Shown here piece after piece: positions 47,197-56,585 of a stretch of DNA of 64,000 nucleotides (position 1 is its first letter; each line of letters opens with the position of its first letter). Position numbers and translations under genes: made by a program. The stretch is from Ceratothoa steindachneri. Lineage: Eukaryota; Arthropoda; Malacostraca; Isopoda; Cymothoidae. The notes under the pieces were generated by a model that had not been told where the DNA came from, ran no database searches, and was given only the letters and a program-made list of their open reading frames with translations. The stretch lies in the NCBI GenBank assembly GCA_963969495.1, contig OZ018321.1, positions 70,136,286 through 70,200,285 of the forward strand, in the 5' to 3' direction.

Positions 47197-48463
47197 TTAA
47201 ATGAAAGGGAGAAGGCCGGCCTCCCCCCAAAAGTCAATAAGTCCACCAGTCATGGTGCACGCACTCGTCCCGAGTACAAGGGACAGGCGGTAGCGACCCC
47301 GCCCATCCCGGTACCGAGACAGGTATCGTGCGCGAAGATCACCCAGACTGGGACATTCAACAAGAATATGCCGAACAGTCTGAAGGACGACGCAGTCGTT
47401 GCAATAGGGCGCATGCGAGCGCTCCATCAAGTAGCGATGCATCACACGAGTGTGTCCGATTCGAAGACGACAGAAAGCAACCTGAAGCCGCCGCGGCATT
47501 GGGGGATAGGTCTATGGGAACAGTCGCGGCGCAATGGCACGCAACTTTAAGTTCCCTTCGACCGTCTCCCATCTTCTTTGCCAAGCAGTCCGAAGAGCTG
47601 CCCGTATTCCTGCCATGTAGTCGGTGTGAGGAAGAGCGAAACGCTGGTCTGCTCGCAGAGTCCTCGCGGACTCTTTGGCGCCCTCATCGGCGCGCTCATT
47701 CCCCGCAATACCTACATGTCCAGGAACCCAGCAGAAGATAATCTCGACATCTGCCTGGCTCGCCAAAACCGTCGCGTCACGGATATAGCGAACCACGGGA
47801 TGCGGAAATTCCAATGCCCCGAGAGCACTCAGGGCGCTTTGTGAGTCGCTATAGATCACAATCCGGTCTCCGAACCGGGCACGTCGCGTAATCTCCCGTA
47901 CCGAGTGGTGTATTGCCACCAGCTCGGCCGTGAAGACAGACACAGCGCCTGGTAGAGCCCCGCTGACTTCAAACAGAGGGGATACGGCGTGGAAGCCGAC
48001 CCCCTCTTGGGACTTGGAGCCATCCGTATACACTAGCACGGTTCCAGCGTGACACGATGTGTGCTCCAAAAAGGTCAAACGAAATACTCCCGCCACAGTA
48101 CAAGCTTTGGGAGCAGAGGCGTGGCGACAAATAGCCAAATGTGGTACCCTCCAGGGTGGCGTCCTGGGCAAAACCAGGGGCGCCACCGGCCCGAGAGCGA
48201 TATCTACCTCTCGAAGGAGTTTCCTGGCCCTAAACCCAAAAAGCTTAGGGTATGACTGGCATCTCTTGACGGTATAGGCACCGTGGAGATCAGCTGCGGA
48301 TGCTTTGAGAGCCGTTGGCGAAAAAGGCAGACGCTCAGCTCGTGCATACAGGTGAGTAATGCACTGTGCACGGAACATCGATGATGGCATCTCCCCAGCA
48401 TCGACCAACAGGCTCTCACTGGGGGAAGTGCGGAAGGCACCGGTCGCAAGGCGAAGGCTGGTG
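47197..48463 (-). pseudogene. I-like LINE ORF2, RNase H and C-terminal domain
   Basis: It continues the RT reading after the gypsy insertion ('LYARAERLPFSPTALK'). RNase H motifs are complete: 'VYTDGSKSQEGVGFH' (Asp), 'FTAELVAIHHSV' (Glu), 'IVIYSDSQSAL' (Asp) and 'WVPGHVGIAGNERADEGAK' (Asp). A TAG at 47512-47514 (probably from Trp in 'LFPW') interrupts the frame. It then continues in phase through 'LCRLRIGHTRV'-like sequence (here 'FCRLRIGHTRVMHRYLMER') and a Cys/His block 'YCNDCVVLQTVRHILVECP' to the end at 47197. Confidence 0.88.
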
Positions 48464-48468
48464 TGGTG
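48464..48468. repeat. Target-site duplication of the gypsy element (left)
   Basis: TGGTG, repeated at 53988-53992. A 5-bp duplication is normal for Ty3/gypsy integrases. Confidence 0.85.
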
Positions 48469-49767
48469 TGTGATAGAACGAGTTGAATCTGTGTTAAATT
48501 CAACTCCTATCCCATATTAGTTAAAACCTCGAGGAGGCCCACGTGCATCTTCGATTCGAGGCTTGGAGTCTTATCAACAGCTGCCGGACGTCAATGTTTA
48601 AACAAGGAGGTTATCGTCCCCCCGTTCGCCCCCATACGCCGACCTCGCCTGATCGAGTTAGGCTTATGGACAGATAAGGCATTTGTCTCCGGCCCAGCTG
48701 TGCGTTCCCTCGAAGCTTCCACCCCATTCTCCCCCACGCCAAGGAGATGTCCTAGCTATTTATATGGACTCTTTACCACTAAGATCAGATTGGAGATCCA
48801 GATTTTCGTCGCGAAACATCACCACGACCCTCTCTCCCTTTGTGCGCCAAGGGACCTCGGCCTCGAGATTCACCATCACTTGTCCAGGAGGACAATATTC
48901 CTTGAGTGCCAAAGGTTCGAGCCTTTAGTGACGTCAAGTCCCCAAGGCATTCCCCCCTGCTGTTCAAGGAGAACAGCATTAGAACAGCCATTGTTCGTTT
49001 TAAGCCCTTCGCCAAGAAACGGTTCTTCCCCCCCCCTGTTGTTCAAGGGAGAACAACATTAGAACAGCCATTGTTCGTTTTGAGCCCTTCGCCAAGAAAC
49101 GGTTCTCACCCCCCCTGTTGTTCAAAGGAGAACAACATTAGAACAGCCATTGTTCTTGAGCCCGTAGACAAGAGACGGTTCTCATCCCCCCTTTGTTCAG
49201 AAGAGAACAAAGTAGAACAGCCATTGTTCGTCGAGCCGTTCGTCGAGTAACTGTTCTCCTTTCCAAGACGCCACGTCAGGATCATCTTATCCCCCCCCCC
49301 CTTTGGCTGGAACTCGCCAGCGGACCGAATATTCCTTCAAGTACCTTCCACTGCACCCTAATGAAGTTACGTAAGCCAAGCGTCACCTTTTGAGTATTGA
49401 TCCCTTATTTTGTCAATTCTATCCTGTGCTTTAAATGGTTTATCGAACCATCCCATCTCTTTAACTCCATATTTGTTTTACCTTTTTTGATCCCTTAAAT
49501 CCTTGGATTAGCCCGAGTCTCCACGACCCTTTCCATTCTGTTTGTCAATATTTTCCGTTTTTGTGTATTGTTTATAGTTATTATTAATAAAACTATTTTA
49601 TTAATGATAGCAATATTATTATCCTTGAGCTCAGTTCCACTTCTTAAGCATTTTGAAGATACATAATATCGGCCGCCAAGACAGTAAAACGCACTCTAGA
49701 GATAATTAAGGAAGTTCCCTCAACGAATAGTGTTATATATAGTATCGTCGGGAGTCATTCTACGACA
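48469..49767 (+). repeat. Left LTR of the gypsy element
   Basis: It begins TGTGATAGAACG and ends ATTCTACGACA. At 48957-49240 it holds about four units of a roughly 79-bp minisatellite built from GAACAACATTAGAACAGCC, ATTGTTC and a C-run. The Pro/Ser-rich frames across it are not genes. Confidence 0.93.
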
Positions 49768-49805
49768 TATATATATATATATACTATTTAATTTGGTATC
49801 AGGTG
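49768..49805 (+). promoter_or_regulatory. Displaced primer-binding-site candidate
   Basis: Between the left LTR and TGGTATCAGG (about 49795-49804) lie about 25 bp, mostly TA repeats. TGGTATCAG resembles binding sites for initiator tRNA-Met, which usually lie within a few bases of the LTR. Confidence 0.4.
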
Positions 49806-50134
49806 TGTAAGGTTTAACGCTATATCTTTGCAAACACTGGTCTCAGTCGAGTAAAGCATAGTGTTATTCGTTATAATAATAGAATATAGTAGTTCCCTTT
49901 TGTTTTAACGATTGAGATCCCCTTTTTTTTGAAACTTAAGAAGCTGGAGTAGCTCAAGGAACGGTTATAATAATTTGTTGTGTTTTTTTTTGTGATTTTA
50001 GTCAGTGGTTATTTAGATTGAGAAACCAAGTACGAATAGGTCAGTGCCCATATTTAGGTAGGCTAATTCTATAGAGGCATAATTCTTGTTGCAAGGAATT
50101 TTAGTTGGTTGACTAGTGCCCCCCAAGTGCAAAG

Positions 50135-50720
50135 ATGACTCCATTCGAAATCTTTAAAGCGCAAGGAGAGTCCTGTGGACTTTCCGGAAAAGAACTAACT
50201 GAGTACATTCTAGAGGAGCAAAGAAAAGAGGAAGAAAGAGAAATACAACGAGAAGAAAGAGAAATACAACGAGTAGAAAGAGATAGAGAGGAACGGATAA
50301 GACTAGCTGACCTTCAGGTTGAATTAGCTCGGATTAAAGCAGAAGTTCAAAGAAAAAAGGTAGAAAAAGAAAGAGAAAGAGAGGAACGGGAAAGAGTAAT
50401 CCAACGAGAAGAAAGAAGGACGGATTCACGCTCCTTCCCAGGGAAGCTGAAAAGTTTCCGAGCCCCGTAAAACCCCAAAACTTCTTTCCCCAAAACCAAC
50501 AACGGGACTCCAAACCTCCCGTTAAGACTTCTCCATCTCTCTTCCCGAAGCGACCAACCATATGCTTCACCTGTGGTGTAGAAAACCACATGAGCTGGAA
50601 TTGCCCCCAAAATTCTAGGCTTAAAAGCAGACAAGCCCACCAAGTTCACCAGATTAATGCAACCACGGCTCCCCCGGTGGTGCAGACCCAAGCAGAAACT
50701 TCTCCCCATCCGTCAGGCCA
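50135..50720 (+). pseudogene. Gypsy gag-like region with CCHC knuckle
   Basis: A first frame (50135-50470, Met start) gives 'MTPFEIFKAQGESCGLSGKE' and then a strongly charged Glu/Arg-rich helix, as in the N-terminus of many gypsy gag proteins. It stops at 50470. A knuckle 'CFTCGVENHMSWNC' (CX2CX4HX4C) at 50563-50604 is in a different frame, the same one as the pol-like region. So there is a frameshift around 50400-50470, and most of the capsid portion is missing. The knuckle frame itself meets a TGA at about 50740, before the protease. Confidence 0.75.
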
Positions 50721-50760
50721 CCAGGTAAATTTTTTTTGAAATAAAAGTTCAGCGGGAACT

Positions 50761-52194
50761 TTGAAATATGAGGAGGGCAGCGTGGACAGCTGTCGAGTAT
50801 CGACTCTCGTCAGGGACACAGGATGTTCGTGCTTCATCGTGTCCGACGAACTCCTCCCAGTGGCCTCTAACCACGAAAAATTTGCGGTGGTACATGACCA
50901 CCTTGGGCGGGCGAACCGATTCCCCGTCGCTAGATGTTACCTGCAGTGTCAATATTATAATGGCTGGGCTGAAGTCATTGTAGCACCAATAAAATTCTGT
51001 TCCGTACTTATAGGAAAGAGCCCCCAAGTAAGTTTCGACCCTGTGTTTCAAGCCGCCCTTCCTCAAGGCCGAGATAAGAAAGAAGCCCAGGAGCCCGTCC
51101 CCATCAGAACCCCGATACCGTCCGATTTCTCGGAGACCCCTAACCAGGACTTTAGGACGGAAAAAGAGGAATGTGATTCACTAAAACCCTCAGGTGATAA
51201 GGCCCCGGACAAGGACACGGAGACTGTCCCTGGACCCCAAGAAAAAAAGAAACCCCAACGCGCCCATGGAGATACCTTCGTAGAACTAGACGAAGCATCG
51301 GCGCTTGAAGAGGATTGCCCCGCGGAGTCCCTTAAGGTAATCCAGACAGTGTGCATCCAACCTGATGCCGATTACCCTCCTCCTTCCCTACCAGGCAAGT
51401 CTTTGGAACCCTCTGACCTGGATAGTGACGCGCAGCTGACACCACGTCAGAAGAGTCAGCTCCAAGAACTAATTAAATGGAATCACCATTTATCCACCCT
51501 ATTAGCTCTTTTCGAGCAACTGCGTGAAAATGGCCTCACCATTGGCCCCAGCAAATGCCAGTTTGCCCACGAAACCATCAAATATTTGGGTTTCAAAATA
51601 GGACAAAGCAAGTCAGGTCCCCACGAGAACAAGATTAAGGCAATCGCCCACATGCCCCTCCCGATTACAAAGAAGCCATTGAGATCGATCCTAGGATCAG
51701 CTTCTCCCTATAAGCGATTTGTTCCGAATTTCGCTGCAATTTTGGCCCCCCTATGCCCCCTTCAGGAAAAGAATTTCTCCGATCGTTTACGTTGGAATGA
51801 TGTCGCTGTTTCCCATTTTAATCAGCTCAAAAGTAAGTTCATTTCTGCCCCCATTTTTAAGTTGCCCAACCCGGAAAAATCCGTTGGAGTTAAGACCGAC
51901 GTGATCAACGAGGGCATTGGAGGTGTACTCCTTCAATACGTGGATGACAGAACGAGTCATCCAGTTGCATATGCTAGTCGTCAATTAATACCACGCGGAG
52001 AGAGATATGCCACTAAAGAAAAGATAGCTCTATCAATTATCTGGGTCATAGACAAATTCAAGATGTACTTGATATGTAAAGATTTTCAAATAGGAACCGA
52101 CCACCGTCCGTTAGCCTATATTTGGAATTTGAGACACTCAAACGGCCGCATCATGCGCTGGAGTTTATTTACTCTTGCAAGAGTATCGATTTAA
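50761..52194 (+). pseudogene. Gypsy pol fragment: protease, RT remnant, RNase H
   Basis: Residues about 18-29 'LVRDTGCSCFIVS' form the retropepsin DTG motif. Residues about 100-220 are a Pro/Glu/Lys-rich spacer. At residue about 224 the RT N-terminus 'LTPRQKSQLQELIKWNHH' jumps directly to 'LLALFEQLRENGLTIGPSKC' and 'YLGFKIG' (RT thumb), so fingers and palm including the catalytic pair are deleted in frame. RNase H follows ('VGVKTDVINEGIGGVLLQ', 'YATKEKIALSIIW', 'GTDHRPLAYIWNL'). A frameshift near 52165 moves the end into another frame ('YIKGSDNQVADALSRNAL', stop at about 52285). No integrase lies between there and the right LTR. Confidence 0.88.
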
Positions 52195-52285
52195 AATAAA
52201 TTATATCAAAGGTTCCGATAACCAGGTCGCTGACGCACTCAGTAGGAATGCGTTACCGAATAGTGTAGAACAATTGTATTCATAG

Positions 52286-52687
52286 GATTAGTATCTCCAT
52301 GTAGGTATATACCGTCTTGTACGACTTAATTTAAGATTCTTTTGTAATATAGTTATTTAATGTATGTCTGAATTTTGTAACGCTCAATGTCTAATTTTTT
52401 TTTATGTATATATATTTGTTCTTATTAATTTACGTATAAATTATTTTGTCCCGTATGTACTAAGTTTATAACATTTCATTGTTCCATGCCTTTTTTTTTA
52501 TTAAGTTGTATTAAAGGTTATTTTCCCCTGTAATCTAAAGATCAAAATAATCATGTATTGAGGTAATAATAGTTAGGTGCAGGAAGATACGGTTGGTACA
52601 AGAAAACGAGTTCCCTACAACGGAGCTCTATCGTTGTCCCTTCTCTCTTTTTTTTTCGAAGTGACAACTTCCCCTGGAATGGAGGGG
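52286..52687 (+). other. Gypsy 3' internal region, no gene
   Basis: About 400 bp of AT-rich sequence where an intact element would have integrase. It ends with the polypurine tract at 52675-52687. Confidence 0.7.
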
Positions 52688-53987
52688 TGTGATAAAACGA
52701 GTTGAATCTGTGTTAAATTCAACTCCTATCCCATATTAGTTAAAACCTCGAGGAGGCCCACGTGCATCTTCGATTCGAGGCTTGGAGTCTTATCAACAGC
52801 TGCCGGACGTCAATGTTTAAACAAGGAGGTTATCGTCCCCCCGTTCGCCCCCATACGCCGACCTCGCCTGATCGAGTTAGGCTTATGGACAGATAAGGCA
52901 TTTGTCTCCGGCCCAGCTGTGCGTTCCCTCGAAGCTTCCACCCCATTCTCCCCCACGCCAAGGAGATGTCCTAGCTATTTATATGGACTCTTTACCACTA
53001 AGATCAGATTGGAGATCCAGATTTTCGTCGCGAAACATCACCACGACCCTCTCTCCCTTTGTGCGCCAAGGGACCTCGGCCTCGAGATTCACCATCACTT
53101 GTCCAGGAGGACAATATTCCTTGAGTGCCAAAGGTTCGAGCCTTTAGTGACGTCAAGTCCCCAAGGCATTCCCCCCTGCTGTTCAAGGAGAACAGCATTA
53201 GAACAGCCATTGTTCGTTTTGAGCCCTTCGCCAAGAAACGGTTCTCCCCCCCCCCTGTTGTTCAAGGGAGAACAACATTAGAACAGCCATTGTTCGTTTT
53301 GAGCCCTTCGCCAAGAAACGGTTCTCACCCCCCCCTGTTGTTCAAAGGAGAACAACATTAGAACAGCCATTGTTCTTGAGCCCGTAGACAAGAGACGGTT
53401 CTCATCCCCCCTTTGTTCAGAAGAGAACAAAGTAGAACAGCCATTGTTCGTCGAGCCGTTCGTCGAGTAACTGTTCTCCTTTCCAAGACGCCACGTCAGG
53501 ATCATCTTTTCCCCCCCTCCTTTGGCTGGAACTCGCCAGCGGACCGAATATTCCTTCAAGTACCTTCCACTGCACCCTAATGAAGTTACGTAAGCCAAGC
53601 GTCACCTTTTGAGTATTGATCCCTTATTTTGTCAATTCTATCCTGTGCTTTAAATGGTTTATCGAACCATCCCATCTCTTTAACTCCATATTTGTTTTAC
53701 CTTTTTTGATCCCTTAAATCCTTGGATTAGCCCGAGTCTCCACGACCCTTTCCATTCTGTTTGTCAATATTTTCCGTTTTTTGTATTGTTTATAGTTATT
53801 ATTAATAAAACTCTATTTTATTAATGATAGCAATATTATTATCCTTGAGCTCAGTTCCACTTCTTAAGCATTTTGAAGATACATAATATCGGCCGCCAAG
53901 ACAGTAAAACGCACTCTAGTGATAATTAAGGAAGTTCCCTCAACGAATAGTGTTATATATAGTATCGTCGGGAGTCATTCTACGACA
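52688..53987 (+). repeat. Right LTR of the gypsy element
   Basis: It differs from the left LTR at only about eight to ten places, most of them homopolymer length changes (C-runs, T-runs) plus a few substitutions (for example TAGAACG/TAAAACG and TCTAGAG/TCTAGTG). It ends TACGACA, followed by TGGTG. Confidence 0.93.
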
Positions 53988-53992
53988 TGGTG

Positions 53993-55015
53993 GATCGAAT
54001 CCACCTTCCGCAATAAACGCTTGGCTGCGGATGCATAAAACTCGCATCCGTAGTCGAGCTTTGAACGAACTAAGGATCGATAAAAAAGTAAGGCAGTAGC
54101 CCTATCAGCGCCCCAAGCGCTGAACGTCACGAAACGGAGAATGTCCATGGAGCGGGTACAAGAGAACCTAAGGCTGCGAATATGAGCCTCCCAGGTGAGG
54201 CGTCGGTCGAATACAGGCCTAAGGAAACGGTGCGACTCAACCAGATCCAGGCGCACCCCATTAAGAAACAAATCTGGGTCGGGGTGAAGCCGTGGATGGC
54301 GGCAGAAGTGCACCACCTTAGTCTTGGCCAAAGAAAACCGAAACCTGTGCGCTTCGGCATAGCGAGAGACGCGGTTCAATGCCTGTTGGAGTCGACGCTC
54401 CAGAGTTGGCATCTGGGCCGCGCCAAAAGAGATCGAAAGGTCGTCCACGTAGAGCGTAGCGAGAACATCTCCTGGAAGCACCGAGGTGATGCCGTTGATG
54501 CTCAGGGCAAAGAGTGTGACACTGAGGACACTTTCCTGCGGGACACCTTCTTCCTGCTCCTTTGGGCCGGAGAGGGCTCCCCCCACCCGTACGCGGAATC
54601 GACGATCTCGCAAAAATTCAGATATAAACATTGGGAGGCGTCCCCTCGCCCCCATCGTGTGGAGAGTCTCCATGATACCGTATCGCCATGCGGTATCATA
54701 GGCCTTCTCCAGATCGAAAAACACCGTGGCGTAGTGCTGTCTACGTAGGAAAGCCTCGCAGACGGAATTTTCCAGTCGGAACAGAGCATCCGACGTGGAG
54801 TGGAACTTGCGGAAGCCGCACTGTGCGGAAGACAGATGGCCTCCGCTGTCCAGGAAAAAGGCTAATCTAACATTTACCAATTTCTCCATCAACATGCACA
54901 CGCAAGAGGTTAGAGAGATTGGGCAGAAACTGGTCGGAGTAGAGTGATCTCTCCCCGGTTTGCGAAAGGCAAGCACTGTAGCGATTCGCCAGGAGTCTGG
55001 GAGAAGACCTTCCAC
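53993..55015 (-). pseudogene. I-like LINE ORF2, reverse transcriptase domain
   Basis: 'FCPISLTSCVCMLMEKLVN', 'SSAQCGFRKFHSTSDAL', 'VFFDLEKAYDTAWRYGI' (first catalytic Asp) and 'GVPQESVLSVTLFALSING' are present. The catalytic 'LATLYVDDLSISF', 'RFSLAKTKVVHFC' and 'LVRSKLDYGCEFYASA' follow in order. The frame opens right after a TAG at 55016-55018, likely from Trp ('FNRIWVEGLLPDSW' in relatives). It is cut by the gypsy insertion after 'RKVDSIHH' and resumes at 48463. PQG is altered to PQE, which may impair the enzyme. Confidence 0.88.
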
Positions 55016-56430
55016 CTAGATCCTGTTGAACAAATCTAACAGAAAGGCCATGTTCCGCTCACCTAGATGTCGAAGCATGGCGTACGGGACATCGTCTGGA
55101 CCGTGGGCGGTGTCCGCGCACGAAGCGAGAGCGGAACGCAACTCGCTTACAGTAAACTTGTCGTTGAAGGGTTCTCCGCCTCTGGAGGTAAAGTCCAGCC
55201 GGCGGCCTTCCGCGACATCACGACGTGCAATGAATGCTGGCGGAGCAGCATCACGGCTAGAAAAAGCAGAAAAAGCGGTCGCGAAGGATTCCGCCACGGA
55301 CGCGGGGTCCGAGATTGCGGTCCCATTCTCCTGGAGAACGGGAGGGGGGTCCTGCGAGAACTTGACCCGAATCCTTTTGACTCGCTTCCACACCTCAGCT
55401 AAAGGGGTCTTCCCGTTAAGTGAAGACACGTATGCCCGCCAAGAAGAGCAGCGGGCGTGCTTCGAAATATACCGGAACCTAGCCCTAACCCGACGAAATT
55501 CAGCGACAGTGAAATCGTTCGGGCGGCGCTTATAGCGCATGTAGGCATAACTCTTCCGTTTGAGGGCCGTCTCACACTCGGCCGACGACCACAGCAGCGG
55601 TCGGCGTGCAAAACGGCCAGACGTCCTAGGAATAGTAGTCAGGCCCACGGCGATGAGGTTGCCGGAGAAGAACTCAACAGCCTCATCTAACGACCTAAAC
55701 TCCTCGACTGAGATAGAGAATCCCGTCATTTCCTGAAATGCAGGCCACCGCGCCCGCGCCAAGCACCACCGAGGTAGTCTCTCAGGCGGCAGTTGCCCTA
55801 AAAAAAATGATATTTGATTGGGAAAGTGATCACTACCATGGAGGTCATCGACCACGCCCCAATCAAATTTAGGCTGTGCATCCGAAGAGCACAAAGATAG
55901 GTCAAGGCAAGAAAATGAAGCGGTTCTCGGACAGTGATGCGTAAACTCATCGACGTTTAGGACACCCATTTCAAGCTCTTCGATCAGATCGGCAAGGACT
56001 TGTCCCCTGAGATTTATGGAGTAATTTTCCCAGAGAGGATGCCTGCCGTTCAGATCTCCAAGCAAGAGATAGGGCCTCGGCAACCGTGCCAAGTGCGGCG
56101 GAATTCCCCCGCGTCGAAGTTAGCTGACGGTGGAATATACGCAGAAATGATAGTATACATCCTATCCAGGTGCAGCTGCACAGCCACTGCCTGAAAGGAG
56201 GTATCTAAAGAGAAAGGAAGAACGGAGACATCATGCCGGGTGTAAACCGCGCATCCCCAACCCGGCCATCCCACGGTGGTGGGGTCGCAAGACCCTTGTC
56301 CCCCTGGAGAGCGGGCAGGGGGCACGCGCCTAGCATGGTCTCCTGCAAAAAAATAGCTAACGGGGAACGGCGGGACGAGGCGAGCCTCCGCAGCTCCTCC
56401 CAGTTGGCCCGGAGTCCACGGCAATTCCAT
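55016..56430 (-). pseudogene. I-like LINE ORF2, endonuclease and linker
   Basis: The APE-type endonuclease start 'WNCRGLRANWEELR' (about 56420-56380) and 'AIFLQETML' lie in one frame. After a frameshift near 56330 come 'GWGCAVYTRHDVSVLPF' and 'YTIISAYIPP'. After another near 56095 come 'YLLLGDLNGRHPLWE' and 'ASFSCLDLSLCS', with 'DLHGSDHFP' (SDH motif). The rest to 55016 is the helical linker before RT, with 'ALASCADTAHGPDDVPYAML'. Motif order is complete but the frame is broken at least twice. Confidence 0.85.
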
Positions 56431-56585
56431 TAAAGGAATATGCCCTCCAGGCCTAGCTCGGAGGAGACGCGGGGGCCCTCCTCAAATTGAAGACCCTCAC
56501 GGGAATGGCCGTACGCTTCCCGGGGGCAGAACCCCAGGCGCTGTTGGCCGGACAAAGCGCTGGAGGCGGTGTCACCTTCGAGGAC

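Larger units (their letters stand above)
48469..53987 (+). mobile_element. Ty3/gypsy LTR retrotransposon, internally deleted
   Basis: 5519 bp with two LTRs of about 1.3 kb that are roughly 99% identical, TGTGATA...TACGACA termini and a TGGTG target duplication. The interior (49768-52687) has a gag-like region, CCHC knuckle, protease, a fragment of RT, RNase H and a polypurine tract (GGAATGGAGGGG, ending 52687). The RT fingers/palm with the catalytic Asp pair and the whole integrase are missing, so it must have been mobilised by another copy. Confidence 0.93.

Noticed and set aside
48683..49393. Open frames in the LTRs, repeated at 52902-53598 and in the solo LTR
   Set aside because: LTR and minisatellite sequence; the frames duplicate because the LTRs duplicate, and they have no known domain.
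54182..54748. 188-codon plus-strand frame
   Set aside because: Shadow of the minus-strand I-LINE RT, which carries the recognisable motifs; the same holds for plus-strand frames at 47328-47741, 55026-55535, 56487-56922 and 43279-43854.
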